DNA of 64,000 nucleotides, taken from Anaerolineae bacterium (lineage in GTDB: Bacteria; Chloroflexota; Anaerolineae; Aggregatilineales; Phototrophicaceae). The number at the start of each line of letters is the position of its first letter. Position 1 is the stretch's first letter. Location of the stretch: contig JAFLCG010000004.1 in the NCBI GenBank assembly GCA_017303635.1, positions 186,001 through 250,000 on the forward strand. The letters run 5' to 3'. Position numbers and translations under genes: made by a program. Below the pieces are notes generated by a model that ran no database searches, had not been told where the DNA came from, and saw only the letters and a list, made by a program, of their open reading frames with translations. Shown in pieces: positions 50,965 through 59,772 of this stretch.

Positions 50965-51864
50965 ATGAGCGTGGCCCCCGCCCACCGCAGCGATTGGAGC
51001 GGCATGACAAGCGAGTCGGATACGGCGTCCGTCGGCATTCTGGGCATCCCGTTTGATGGGGCGGTCAGCTTCCGGCCCGGTGCAGCCCTGGCTCCGGCGC
51101 GCATCCGGCATCTGAGCCACCATGTCGCGCCCATCACCGAGGAAGGCGTGATTCTGCAGGACTGGTCGGTACGGGATTACGGCGATGTAGCGCGTGACCT
51201 GGACTGGGTGCGCTATTTCCAGACGGTCGAAGACCGGGCGCGGGCGGCGCTGCGGCATCCGTTCGCATTGTTTTTAGGGGGCGACCACAGCGTGGGCATC
51301 CCGTTGATGCGGGCATTCGACTCGGTCGGCGGCGCGTTCGGGGTGCTGCACATCGACGCCCATGTGGATCTGGCGGATAGCTACGAGGGACACCGCTGGA
51401 GCCACGCCTGCACCGAACGCCGGGCGCTGGAACTGCCGGGGTTACAGCCGGAGCATGTGTGCTTCTGCGGGATTCGGTCATGGCTACGTGAAGAACTGGA
51501 TTTCATCGCTGCCCATCCGGGTATCCGCGTGCATTCGGCGCGGTCGATGCAGCGGCGGGGAATCGAGGCGGTGGCGCAGGATGTGATCGCCCAGTTGGGG
51601 CATCTGGAACGCATTTATCTGACGCTGGACATCGACTGCCTCGACCCGGCGTATGCCCCCGGCACCGGCACGCCGGAAGCGGGTGGTCTGAGCACACGCC
51701 AACTGCTTGATCTGCTGGAGGCGGTGTTTGCCGGGCTGCCGATCCGCGCCATGGACATTGTGGAAGTCTCGCCCCCGCTCGACCCCAGTGACATCACCAG
51801 CATCGCGGCGCTCAAGGTGATTTATGAGGTGTTTGGGTTTTTGGAAGCAGTTCACAGTAGATAG
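50965..51864 (+). CDS. speB: Agmatinase/ureohydrolase
   Basis: The 299-residue protein has the binuclear manganese motifs of the ureohydrolase family: LGGDHSVGI, HIDAHVDLADS (DAHxD) and TLDIDCLDPAYAPGTGTPE (DIDxxDP). VEVSPPLDPSD near the end is also conserved. Length and motif context favour agmatinase, which cleaves agmatine to putrescine and urea. Formiminoglutamase and guanidinobutyrase are close alternatives. The ATG has AAAGGA upstream; a second ATG 14 codons in is also possible. No other polyamine gene is adjacent. Confidence 0.85.
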   Translation: MSVAPAHRSDWSGMTSESDTASVGILGIPFDGAVSFRPGAALAPARIRHLSHHVAPITEEGVILQDWSVRDYGDVARDLDWVRYFQTVEDRARAALRHPFALFLGGDHSVGIPLMRAFDSVGGAFGVLHIDAHVDLADSYEGHRWSHACTERRALELPGLQPEHVCFCGIRSWLREELDFIAAHPGIRVHSARSMQRRGIEAVAQDVIAQLGHLERIYLTLDIDCLDPAYAPGTGTPEAGGLSTRQLLDLLEAVFAGLPIRAMDIVEVSPPLDPSDITSIAALKVIYEVFGFLEAVHSR

Positions 51865-51935
51865 TTCTCAGTTCACAGTGGGGATGAAAGCAGTGCAGTG
51901 GGTTAAGTCATGTAGGCTGAGCGTGGGCCCAGTGA

Positions 51936-52772
51936 TTAGTGTGTTGGGGTGCGGTCACGGAGCCAGGCCGCCAGGATGAGAGCGACCATGGCCATGCCAA
52001 TGAGCAGGATGCCCGTCCAAATGGCGGCGTTGAGGTCGCGTTCGATGACGGTGTAGATGAGCAGCGGCATGGTTTGAGTCACCCCTTGCAGACTGCCCGC
52101 AAAGAGGATGGTCGCGCCGAACTCCCCTAACGCCCGCGCCCAGGTCAGCACCAGCCCGGCCCCTAACGCCCGTATTGTCAACGGCAGAGTCACGCGCCAG
52201 AAGAGCGCCCAGCCACCCGCCCCATCCACCCGCGCTGCATCTTCAATCTCATCCGGCACACTCTCGAAGCCGAGCTGGGCCGCCCGCAAATAGAAAGGGG
52301 CGGCGACGAAGGTCTGCGCCATGACGACTGCATAGACGGTGAACGGCAGGCTGATCTCCAACGCGGTCAGGGCCGGGCCGAGCAAGCCGCGCCGCCCGAA
52401 GGTGATGAGCAGCGCCAACCCGGCGACGGCAGGCGGCAGCACAATCGGCAGTTCGATGAGCAGATTGAGCAGGCGCTTGCCGGGGAAGCGGCGGCGGGCA
52501 AATAACCAGGCCAGCGGCGTACCAAAGAGCGCAGTCAGGACCAGGGTGGAGAGGGTGGTGCCGAGACTGAGCAGGATGGCATCCGGAATGAGCGAGTCGG
52601 GTACCCCTTCCCGAGCGCGGACGGTAAGGGCGCGCAAGAGGAGGGCCAGCAGCGGCAGGGTCAGGAACAGCAGGGCGATTCCACCAAGGGCGATGACGGC
52701 GCATCCACCCGGTGTTACCGGGCGCTGGGTGGTTGATTGGCGATGGTTGAGGGTCAGTGGTTTTTCGCGCAT
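51936..52772 (-). CDS. modB: Molybdate-type ABC transporter permease
   Basis: The 278-residue protein has about six membrane helices. It carries the cytoplasmic EAA loop contacting the ATPase (EIEDAARVDGAGGWALFWRVTLPL) and the ModB-typical sequence ARALGEFGATILFAG. The N-terminus is basic (MREKPLTLNHRQS) and then hydrophobic. Sulphate permease CysT/W is the closest alternative. Neither the binding protein (ModA) nor the ATPase (ModC) is next to it; the gene is flanked by the convergent agmatinase gene and a repeat-rich spacer. The transporter would need partners elsewhere. Confidence 0.82.
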   Translation of the reverse strand: MREKPLTLNHRQSTTQRPVTPGGCAVIALGGIALLFLTLPLLALLLRALTVRAREGVPDSLIPDAILLSLGTTLSTLVLTALFGTPLAWLFARRRFPGKRLLNLLIELPIVLPPAVAGLALLITFGRRGLLGPALTALEISLPFTVYAVVMAQTFVAAPFYLRAAQLGFESVPDEIEDAARVDGAGGWALFWRVTLPLTIRALGAGLVLTWARALGEFGATILFAGSLQGVTQTMPLLIYTVIERDLNAAIWTGILLIGMAMVALILAAWLRDRTPTH

Positions 52773-52954
52773 GGCTCAACTTAGGACAAGCAAGGAATGC
52801 TGTGGGCACAGTCAGCCGTTTCGCCCTGGATACTGGACACATTTGACAAAGTAGACATATTTGACATCCAGGATTCGTCTGTTTTGTGATGATTGCGTTA
52901 CGGTGCATCCCGGAAATGGCACAATCCTCACCAGCATAGCACATTTTGGAGGAT

Positions 52955-52978
52955 AAATCGGAACATATGTTCCGATTT
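52955..52978. repeat. Perfect 24-bp palindrome, copy 1
   Basis: AAATCGGAACAT is followed directly by its reverse complement ATGTTCCGATTT. The core GAACATATGTTC equals the Gram-positive LexA/DinR box core (GAAC-N4-GTTC). The same palindrome, two bases longer, lies at 63078-63103, and a degenerate form near 12519. Preceding TAGCACA is shared by all three, which favours a repeat element; an operator role remains possible. Confidence 0.6.
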
Positions 52979-52990
52979 TCGGATCCATCA

Positions 52991-53090
52991 GGACTTACAC
53001 AGGTGGCTGATCTTCAAGATAGGCGCACAGCCGTCCCACAGGGAGGCTCCGCACTGCGCCCCTACTACATGCGCCGTTTTGCGTAAGTCC
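52991..53090. repeat. Dispersed inverted-repeat element A, copy 2
   Basis: The 100-bp element begins GGACTTACAC and ends TTGCGTAAGTCC, with a core carrying GGCGCACAGCCG...CTGCGCCCCTAC. Copy 1 at 997-1081 has the same ends but another GC-rich core. The ends are conserved while the middle varies. Confidence 0.7.
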
Positions 53091-53207
53091 ACTTCATGAA
53101 CCCACTATCGTGAATAAGCGTAATACATGCCATGACAGGGCTTCTTGTATGATGAAGCACAGTATCGGCGACGTCTTCAGGGTTTCTATTCACGGGAGCA
53201 ATACCTC

Positions 53208-54191
53208 ATGCACATTCTGATCCTCGGCGGCACACGATTTCTCGGTCGGCATCTGGTGGAGGCGGCGCTGGCAGCCGGGCATGAGGTGACGCTCTTCAAC
53301 CGAGGCAAGAGCAACCCCGGCCTGTTCCCGCAGGTCGAGACGCTGAGCGGCGACCGGCGCGAGCACCTGGATGCGCTCAAAGGCCGCCGCTGGGATGCCT
53401 GCATCGACACCTGCGGCTATATCCCCCGCGAAGTGCGGATGAGCGCGGAGGCGCTGCGCGACTCGGTCGGGCATTACACCTTCATCTCGACCATTTCGGT
53501 CTACACGGATGCCCTGAAACCGGGCGACGATGAGTCCGGCCCGCTGGGGACGCTGGACGACCCGACGGTGGAAGACGTCACCGGGGAGACCTACGGCCCG
53601 CTGAAAGTCCTGTGTGAGCAGGCCGCCGAGTCCAACCTGCCGGGGCGGGTGCTAACGGTGCGATCCGGGTTGATCGTCGGCCCGCATGACCCAACAGATC
53701 GCTTCACCTACTGGGTGGCGCGGGCAGCGGAAGGCGGGACGATGCTGGCACCGGGTAACCCGGAACAAACCCTGCAATTCATCGACGGACGCGACCAGGC
53801 AGCGTGGATCATCCGCATGACGGAAGCGAACACAACCGGCATCTTCAATGTGAGCGGCCCGGCCTCCCCGCTGACGATGCGCGAAACGCTGGAGACCTGT
53901 ACCCAGGTGGCAGGCGCGGGGGCATCGCTCACCTGGATTGACGAAGCCTTCCTGCTGGAACAGGGTTTGCAGCCCTGGGCAGAACTGCCGCTGTGGATCC
54001 CTGACGGGGGGAACGCGGCGCTGAATATCCACCTGGGGAAGGCGCAGGCAGCCGGACTCGTCTGCCGTCCACTGGTGGAAACCGTGCGCGATACGCTGGC
54101 CTGGCATCAGACGCGGGCGGATGGATTCAAGCGGGCGCTGGCAGCGGAGCGGGAGGCGGAAGTCTTGGCGGCATGGGGAGCGCGGGGATAA
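53208..54191 (+). CDS. NAD-dependent epimerase/dehydratase family protein
   Basis: The start is set at the ATG of MHILILGGTRFLGRHLVEA, with GGGAG 11 bp upstream. The 327-residue protein has the Rossmann motif GGTRFLGR at residues 7-14, NRGKSN after strand 2, DTCGYIPREV, and FISTISVY. A YxxxK-like site reads YGPLKVLCE (Tyr and Lys spaced as in the family). It is an atypical extended SDR related to plant CSP41-like and other GGTRFLG proteins. The substrate is unknown; nucleotide sugars are only one option. It is convergent with the cyclophilin gene. Confidence 0.75.
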   Translation: MHILILGGTRFLGRHLVEAALAAGHEVTLFNRGKSNPGLFPQVETLSGDRREHLDALKGRRWDACIDTCGYIPREVRMSAEALRDSVGHYTFISTISVYTDALKPGDDESGPLGTLDDPTVEDVTGETYGPLKVLCEQAAESNLPGRVLTVRSGLIVGPHDPTDRFTYWVARAAEGGTMLAPGNPEQTLQFIDGRDQAAWIIRMTEANTTGIFNVSGPASPLTMRETLETCTQVAGAGASLTWIDEAFLLEQGLQPWAELPLWIPDGGNAALNIHLGKAQAAGLVCRPLVETVRDTLAWHQTRADGFKRALAAEREAEVLAAWGARG

Positions 54192-54203
54192 TTGGAAGGG
54201 AGC

Positions 54204-54224
54204 GGGCGACCCGATGGGTCGCCC
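54204..54224. terminator. Hairpin between convergent genes
   Basis: GGGCGACCC and GGGTCGCCC form a perfect 9-bp stem with a 3-base loop between the epimerase (+) and cyclophilin (-) stop codons. No T-run is present on either strand. It is placed as a bidirectional barrier. Confidence 0.5.
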
Positions 54225-54231
54225 GTAGCGA

Positions 54232-54723
54232 TTATGACTCGGTGATGGTGAGGCGGGTGATGCTATCGCCCTGCTGCACCGCATTGACGACCTTCTGACC
54301 GTCACCGATGACCTTGCCAAAGACGGCGTGCTTGCCATCCAGCCAGGGGGTGGGGACGTGAGTCACGAAGAACTGTGAGCCATTGGTGTTCGGGCCGGCA
54401 TTCGCCATGCTGAGGATGCCGGGGCCGGTGTGCCGCAGCTTGAGGGCAGACGGCTCGTCATTCCATTTGTAACCAGCGTCGCCGGTGCCACGACCGAGCG
54501 GGCAGCCGCCCTGGATCATGAAGTCCGCAATGACGCGGTGGAACTTGAGGCCGTCGTAGAAGCCTTCCTTGACCAGAAAGACGAAGTTATTGACGGTGAT
54601 GGGGGCATCTTTGGCGAACAGTTCGATATCGAAGCTGCCCTTGCTGGTTTCAAAGTGCGCCACATAATTCTTGTTCGGGTCGATCTGCATGGCGGGGGCT
54701 TTGGCATAGCTTTTGGGGGCCAT
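54232..54723 (-). CDS. Cyclophilin-type peptidyl-prolyl cis-trans isomerase
   Basis: The 163-residue protein shows cyclophilin motifs in order: VAHFETSKGSFDIELFAKDAP, NNFVFLVKEGFYDGLKFHRV (catalytic Arg), DFMIQGGCPLGRGTG, GILSMANAGPNTNGSQFFV and WLDGKHAVFGKVI. The start is set at the inner ATG, which has AGGA 6 bp upstream. No signal peptide is present, so it should act in the cytoplasm on proline bonds during folding. It resembles PpiB-type short cyclophilins. Confidence 0.92.
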   Translation of the reverse strand: MAPKSYAKAPAMQIDPNKNYVAHFETSKGSFDIELFAKDAPITVNNFVFLVKEGFYDGLKFHRVIADFMIQGGCPLGRGTGDAGYKWNDEPSALKLRHTGPGILSMANAGPNTNGSQFFVTHVPTPWLDGKHAVFGKVIGDGQKVVNAVQQGDSITRLTITES

Positions 54724-54862
54724 TGTCATTCCTTTTCAATGAAGCAGGTATCCAGATAGGCCATAGCATAGCAGAAAACGAGCCTCCGAGTCGATGAGAA
54801 GCGGACGGCGGGCCGACGAGATGAAACTCCCCTAGCCCTGTACAGGCTACTATGCTGCGACC

Positions 54863-56716
54863 TTATGCGGATGGCGTTGGAGGTGCTGCCACCACAAAGG
54901 TATCCACCTGGCTCCACGCACCCCAGGTGCCGTTGAGATATCGGGCACGCACCCGCCAGTAGTAAGTGCCATTGGGCAAGGGAGTCGTGTTGATGCTCAC
55001 CTGCGAGGCTGGCAAACTGTTATCCGCAAAGATGGTTGGGTTAAAAGCAGCACTCCGGGCAACATGAATCTCATAACCAGTCGCATTGGCAACAGGCATC
55101 CAGCGGAGTGTCACAATCGATATATCTGAGCGATTGCGCTGTGGGCCAATATTCGGCGGCGATGAGGGTGTGAAGGTCGGCGTGTAGGTAACGCTGGGCG
55201 TCCAGGTGAGTGTGGATGTACGCGTCGCAGTTGGCAGCGGAGTCTCGCTCAAAGTACCGGTCACCGTTGGTGATGGAGTCACCGTCCAATTGACTGGATT
55301 CGTGGGGAAGAGCCGCTGGGTTGGCGTGGGAGTTCGTGTGATCGAGGGTGTATAGTAGGTTGCGCCAGCAGTCACTGTTAAATCATAGGAGTCGGGGGTA
55401 CGCGTCAGTGTATAGGTCGGACTGGGGCCGGGAGTAGGCTCTGGAATAGAAGGTTGGTCGCCTACATAGAGATGGATCGAATGGATAAACAGCCCGTTTG
55501 ACTGACTGCCAGGCAAACTGGTAGCGTACAGTACATAGGTACGATTATCGCGTACCACCATCTCATTTAGATAACCAGATCCTGGCAAGGACGTCAGGTT
55601 ACGTAAAGTGCAGGCTTGCTGATTGCAACGCCGCAGCAACAGGTATTTGTAGGCAGTGCTGTTGGGTGAGGTATCTTGGAGGTCAACCCGATCATAGGCG
55701 ACAAACAAATCGCCGTTAGCACCAAAATCCATATCCCGATAGCCATAACCAGTCAGGGGCAATTCCTCAAAAATCGTATCGGAGGCCACAGTCGAGCAAC
55801 TCAGGTCCCCACAGGTCGCAATCCGCAATTGGCGAAAATCACCGTAGTAGATGACGACTGGCTGACCGTTCTCATTAATGGCCATCATAAAGGAACGCCC
55901 ATACTCGCCAATAGGCCCAAACGAAACCACTGAGTTGATTTTTGGGTTAAGACAAGCGTACAGAGCGCCACAATTGGCGATGGTAATTCCATTGATAGTG
56001 TTATAAGCCACCACTGGAAAACCTAAATAGTGGTCAAGCCAAATGCTGTCCTCACTGGTACCCGTGAAGGCGTCCGGCACACTCGTTGAACAGGGGATGA
56101 CATTACAGTGGGAATAGCCAAGTGACTGGGGTGTGCCGCCCAACCCAGCCCATTTATAGGCCGCATACGGCCCCTGGGTTACGGCCAACAGCGGTTGAGC
56201 GCCGCTGTTAGCCGTCGCATTAGGAATATTGGCGAGTGAAGTGCGGGTTGTACAGACTGGATCATCACAACGATCAATCCGCAACGAGCCAGGCTGTGCC
56301 AAAGTCCCGGCTTGATACATGATAATGGGCAATGATAGCCCATTCTGACTAGGTTGCAGAACCAAGTCAATGACACGGCCAAGCATAAGCGTAGTAGTCG
56401 TCCGGTTCGTGCAATTTGGATCACTGCACCAAATCAAGACGGAATCCCCGGATACAAACGGATTCACGGTATACAGAATAACGGGATTGCCATCCGAGTC
56501 TACATCCATTTGCGGAAGGCCCAGAGAAGAACTAATCGCCTCGTTCACTATGGTGAAGGCACCTCCGGCAGTGTCGGTGGGGATGGGCGTAATGGTGGTT
56601 TCGACGCCCTGTTGCAAGGGTTCCGCATAAGCCGAGGGGTTGGCGAACAGGAGCAAGGCGACCGCAGTCAGACCAAAGAAGACGACAACCAGCAGGGGGC
56701 GCAGACGGGTACGCAT
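54863..56716 (-). CDS. Secreted Cys-pair repeat protein with Thr/Pro linker and FN3-like end
   Basis: The 617-residue protein has a signal peptide (to about residue 31). The region to about residue 400 contains repeated segments each with a Cys pair four or so residues apart (CSDPNC, CDDPVC, CNVIPC, CGALYAC, CGDLSC, CNQQAC) and adjoining VDSDGNPVILY-like beta strands. This suggests a propeller or beta-solenoid with disulphide-closed hairpins. A Thr/Pro-rich linker (about 425-530, TPTPTQRLFPT and similar) leads to a fibronectin-III-like domain (about 535-610, YEIHVARSAAF, GTYYWRVRARYLNGTW). The gene is richer in A+T than neighbours. The role may be adhesion or binding; it is not an enzyme as far as can be seen. 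Confidence 0.65.
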   Translation of the reverse strand: MRTRLRPLLVVVFFGLTAVALLLFANPSAYAEPLQQGVETTITPIPTDTAGGAFTIVNEAISSSLGLPQMDVDSDGNPVILYTVNPFVSGDSVLIWCSDPNCTNRTTTTLMLGRVIDLVLQPSQNGLSLPIIMYQAGTLAQPGSLRIDRCDDPVCTTRTSLANIPNATANSGAQPLLAVTQGPYAAYKWAGLGGTPQSLGYSHCNVIPCSTSVPDAFTGTSEDSIWLDHYLGFPVVAYNTINGITIANCGALYACLNPKINSVVSFGPIGEYGRSFMMAINENGQPVVIYYGDFRQLRIATCGDLSCSTVASDTIFEELPLTGYGYRDMDFGANGDLFVAYDRVDLQDTSPNSTAYKYLLLRRCNQQACTLRNLTSLPGSGYLNEMVVRDNRTYVLYATSLPGSQSNGLFIHSIHLYVGDQPSIPEPTPGPSPTYTLTRTPDSYDLTVTAGATYYTPSITRTPTPTQRLFPTNPVNWTVTPSPTVTGTLSETPLPTATRTSTLTWTPSVTYTPTFTPSSPPNIGPQRNRSDISIVTLRWMPVANATGYEIHVARSAAFNPTIFADNSLPASQVSINTTPLPNGTYYWRVRARYLNGTWGAWSQVDTFVVAAPPTPSA

Positions 56717-56818
56717 AGGCTCAAGATCTCATCAACATTCCTTATTCATCTATTCTACTTCTATAATCCGGCACAGCCCATAACGAATGACCTAACAGCA
56801 ACTAGCCTCCTTAGCCCG

Positions 56819-57379
56819 TTATGGTAGCCACTCCGCCCGCAGGAGCGAAAAACACAGCAGGTCTTCCGGGCGACCACGAATCTGGGTGAACTGCCGCTGG
56901 ACGCCTTCCTGCTGGAAACCGAGTCGTGTCAAGACTGTGATCGAGCCGATGTTATCGGGCAGCACCACCGCGCCCACCCGATTGAGTCCAAGCGAACCAA
57001 AAGCAAAATCGATCACCGCACGCGCCGCTTCGGTGGCGTAGCCCTGCCCCCAGTAGCGGCGGTTATAGGCGTAACCGAGGTCAGCGCGTTGGTCGCCCCG
57101 GTGATAATGCCCCAAGTTGATTCGTCCGATCATCTTATGGTCAGCACGATGCTCCACCGCCCAATCCAAGGCCTTCCCCGATTCATAGGCCGTGATTGTC
57201 TCCGCGATGTCCTCTGCGCTCTGCTGCAACTCGGTATACGGCAGCCACAGACCCGACGCTCCAATCTCGGCATCCTGCGCGTACTCGAACATATCCTCTG
57301 CATCCTCCATCCGCAGCTTGCGGAGCAAAAGACGCGGAGTCTGCAAATCCGGCAGGTTTTTGAGAAGGTCAGTGGTCAT
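56819..57379 (-). CDS. GNAT-family N-acetyltransferase (RimJ/RimL type)
   Basis: The 186-residue protein begins LQTPRLLLRKLRMEDAEDMFEYA, the standard opening of RimJ/RimL-like acetyltransferases. The acetyl-CoA-binding motif region is present as YAYNRRYWGQGYATEAARAVIDFAF. The final part, NRVGAVVLPDNIGSITVLTRLGFQQEG, is also typical. Targets may be N-termini of ribosomal proteins or small molecules; sequence does not say. It lies 18 bp downstream of the next leftward gene. Confidence 0.88.
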   Translation of the reverse strand: MTTDLLKNLPDLQTPRLLLRKLRMEDAEDMFEYAQDAEIGASGLWLPYTELQQSAEDIAETITAYESGKALDWAVEHRADHKMIGRINLGHYHRGDQRADLGYAYNRRYWGQGYATEAARAVIDFAFGSLGLNRVGAVVLPDNIGSITVLTRLGFQQEGVQRQFTQIRGRPEDLLCFSLLRAEWLP

Positions 57380-57397
57380 GGAATGTATTCTCTAAGG

Positions 57398-58021
57398 TTA
57401 GTCGCTACCCCACTCACCCGAGAGGCGGCGCTGATGGAGGCGAGCTTCCGCCAGCACCAGGTCAACCGCCGCGCTGATGGTGGGGTCAGGGAGCGTGGAC
57501 GGGGACAGATCATAGATCTGCGTCCCTTCCAGCGTGGGAATTCCCCCGCTCAGACTCAATTCTACCGCACCGACCTGATCGCCCCGCACAAGGCCTAAAC
57601 GCAGTTCACGACCATCAAAGTGGGTTTGAGAGACAGGTCGCAGATCAATCTCCAGCGCAGCGGGGGCCAAGCTACTAGCTGGTGCAGTTCGCAGGCAGAT
57701 CGAGCCCGACTGATGTGGGTACAGGTCATCGACCAGGGCCATCGCCAGAAAGTTCTCGCGGAGTTTCTCCCGGCTTTCCGATGAGAGGCCAACGGCATTC
57801 ACCGCCGCATAGCCCATCGCATCCAGCACGATCAGCATGGAGCGCCCGCCCGTCGCAGCACAGTGCCAGGATTCCGAGTTGCAACTGCCGCCCAGGTCGA
57901 GCAGCAGCGTTTGTTCTGCTTCAGCCTGATGGCGCAGGTGCTTGAGGAAGGTGTACAAACGGGGCAGCCGTTCCAGCGCCCCGTTCAGATGTGCGGTATA
58001 GAGAAGGCGTAACGTGGTCAA
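57398..58021 (-). CDS. Degenerate 5'-nucleotidase-like protein
   Basis: The 207-residue protein starts LRLLYTAHLNGALERLPRLYTFLKHLR and continues TLLLDLGGSCNSESWHCAATGG. This is the pattern of the N-terminal metallophosphatase domain of 5'-nucleotidases (LLHTNDxHG ... LLLDAGD). The metal-binding Asp and His are changed (TAHLNG instead of TNDxHG, GGS instead of GDx). The later NHE and GHTH motifs are absent and the protein is short. It is probably a non-catalytic or truncated relative. Its start overlaps the haem-binding protein gene by 4 bp (ATGA), so the two are coupled. Confidence 0.55.
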   Translation of the reverse strand: MTTLRLLYTAHLNGALERLPRLYTFLKHLRHQAEAEQTLLLDLGGSCNSESWHCAATGGRSMLIVLDAMGYAAVNAVGLSSESREKLRENFLAMALVDDLYPHQSGSICLRTAPASSLAPAALEIDLRPVSQTHFDGRELRLGLVRGDQVGAVELSLSGGIPTLEGTQIYDLSPSTLPDPTISAAVDLVLAEARLHQRRLSGEWGSD

Positions 58022-58452
58022 TCGTTACCAAACGTAGCCTGAAGACCGGCGATCAACTGCTGCTTTTCGGCATCGGTCAACTGGGCTTCAGGGTGCAAGG
58101 GCAGGTAGACTGGCAGCGGCATATTCCCCCGTTCAATTTCCTGACGCATATCCCGCGCTTCAAAGCGGGTATCGGTCGAGAAATTGAGATTTTCACGACC
58201 TTCTTCCACATCATGCGCGACCAGAAAAGCCATTGGCGCAATGTATGAGTACCAGGGCCAGACGGTCTCGTTGCTATGGCAATCAAAGCACGCACGCCGC
58301 ACCAGGGCTTCCGTCTCCGGCGAGTCCCACTCGATGGTGGTGGTCACAGGCGGATTGGTGCGGGCGACGGCGAAGGTGCCGACCGCGACCATCAACACGC
58401 CAATCACAGCCAGGACAATGCCTGCGATGATGAGGATTCGTCTTAGGTTCAT
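58018..58452 (-). CDS. Haem-binding domain protein, membrane-anchored
   Basis: The 144-residue protein has an N-terminal membrane helix (about residues 5-29). An extracytoplasmic domain follows with one c-type haem site, CFDCH (residues 55-59), in ACFDCHSNETVWPWYSYIAP. HDVEEGRENLNFS follows, characteristic of the small haem-binding (Haem_bd) family. It probably carries electrons or senses gas. It is the first gene of a short leftward group with the nucleotidase-like and GNAT genes. Confidence 0.85.
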   Translation of the reverse strand: MNLRRILIIAGIVLAVIGVLMVAVGTFAVARTNPPVTTTIEWDSPETEALVRRACFDCHSNETVWPWYSYIAPMAFLVAHDVEEGRENLNFSTDTRFEARDMRQEIERGNMPLPVYLPLHPEAQLTDAEKQQLIAGLQATFGND

Positions 58453-58580
58453 GAGCTACTCCACAGGTGAGCGAAGATTGATGTACTCCCTAGATTATAC
58501 CTACTGCTCACCGCCTGCCATTCCGCCGAGTCCAGATTTCGTCGGACAAGGGGGCGAACTAAACATCAACCGACGCTAGG

Positions 58581-59660
58581 CTAGCGCTTGAGGAGCTCAT
58601 CCATAATCTGAACATAGCCATCAATCATGCGGGCGACGCTGTAGCGAGTCGAGCGTTGGATGGCGCGTTCCGCCAACGTGGACCGCAGTGCAGGATCGGT
58701 CAGGAGGCGGTCGAGCGCCACCGCCAGCGCCGCCGGATTATCCGGTTCGACCAGCAGGCCAGCATCACCGATGACTTCCGGGGCGGCTCCGGCGTGGGAG
58801 GCCACCAGCGGCTTGCCCAGCGTCATGGCCTCCAGATAGACGTAGCCGAAGGTTTCCTGCAGGCTGGGGTGGCAGAAGACATCCGCCTGCACCCACTCGC
58901 GGGCAAACGCATCATCATCGGCCACATGACCGAGGAAAGTCACATGGGGTTGGATGCCCAGTTCTTTCGCCAGCGTCTGCATAGCTTCAAATTCCAAGCC
59001 ATCGCCGGAGATACGGAGTTCGACGGTGGGATGGCGGGCGATGAGCAGCGGCATGGCTCGCAGCAGAATATCCAAGCGTTTACGCGGATACATCTTACCG
59101 ACCGAGAGCAGCACCGGATGGTCGTTCGGCTGGCGAGTCAGGGCTTGCGCCTGGGTAAGCCAGGGGGCGGTCAGCATCCCGTGAGGGATCGCCACCACGC
59201 GCTCTGGTGCAACACCATACAAGTCGATGATGCGCTGACGGGCGTATTCGCTGCCCGCCGTCACGCGGTCAGCCTGCCGCATCGAGACTTTATCGAAGAA
59301 GGCCTGCGCGACCACCATCGTGCGGATCGGATCATGCTCGTGCTGAACAATGTCGCCAAAAATGGAATGCGCCGAAGCGATAAACGGCGGGCGTTTATTG
59401 GGATCGAGGGCATAGCCATCAAAGTCAAAGCCGATAATCACATCGGCGTGCTGAAGGCGTTCATCGGTACGGATCTGCGCGTTGAACAGGAAGCGTTCTA
59501 AGGTGACTTCGATGTAATCGGTGCTGGTCAGGGTAGGCGCGATCAGTTCAACCTCAAAGCCACGCTCGCGCAGCCCGGCGACAAAGCTGTTGAAAAAGAC
59601 ACCGGTGCCGCTGCCACCGACGACATCGGTATACCAGGATGTGATAATGGCGATCCGCAT
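58581..59660 (-). CDS. Family-4 glycosyltransferase
   Basis: The 359-residue protein has the GT-B fold of GT4 enzymes. The N-terminal glycine-rich loop is GGSGTGVFFNSFVAGL and the hinge carries IPHGML. The C-terminal donor-binding domain has VLLSVGKMYPRKRLDILL, LRISGDGLEFE, and the E-x7-E element in SLQETFGYVYLEAMTLGKPLV. Both Glu residues are present, so it is expected to be a retaining glycosyltransferase. Donor and acceptor are unknown. It is isolated, 21 kb from the polysaccharide locus. Confidence 0.88.
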   Translation of the reverse strand: MRIAIITSWYTDVVGGSGTGVFFNSFVAGLRERGFEVELIAPTLTSTDYIEVTLERFLFNAQIRTDERLQHADVIIGFDFDGYALDPNKRPPFIASAHSIFGDIVQHEHDPIRTMVVAQAFFDKVSMRQADRVTAGSEYARQRIIDLYGVAPERVVAIPHGMLTAPWLTQAQALTRQPNDHPVLLSVGKMYPRKRLDILLRAMPLLIARHPTVELRISGDGLEFEAMQTLAKELGIQPHVTFLGHVADDDAFAREWVQADVFCHPSLQETFGYVYLEAMTLGKPLVASHAGAAPEVIGDAGLLVEPDNPAALAVALDRLLTDPALRSTLAERAIQRSTRYSVARMIDGYVQIMDELLKR

Positions 59661-59772
59661 AGACCTGCTCCTCTCAAGGCTGTTCAGATTACCAGTGTAG
59701 ACCCAAGCGGCAGCCTTGAGAGGATTTTTTCACAGCCTGCTCAGACGCACCTCAGCGAACGCTCAAGCACGC

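Larger units (their letters stand above)
52773..53207. repeat. Repeat-rich divergent spacer upstream of modB and an epimerase gene
   Basis: The 435-bp spacer holds a TTGACAAAGTAGACATATTTGACA tract of short GACA direct repeats (about 52846-52869) and a perfect 24-bp palindrome (52955-52978). It also holds a complete copy of element A (52991-53090). The order GACA tract, TAGCACA, palindrome also occurs in the spacer at 62.9-63.1 kb, so the whole is a composite dispersed element. No gene is seen. Confidence 0.6.
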
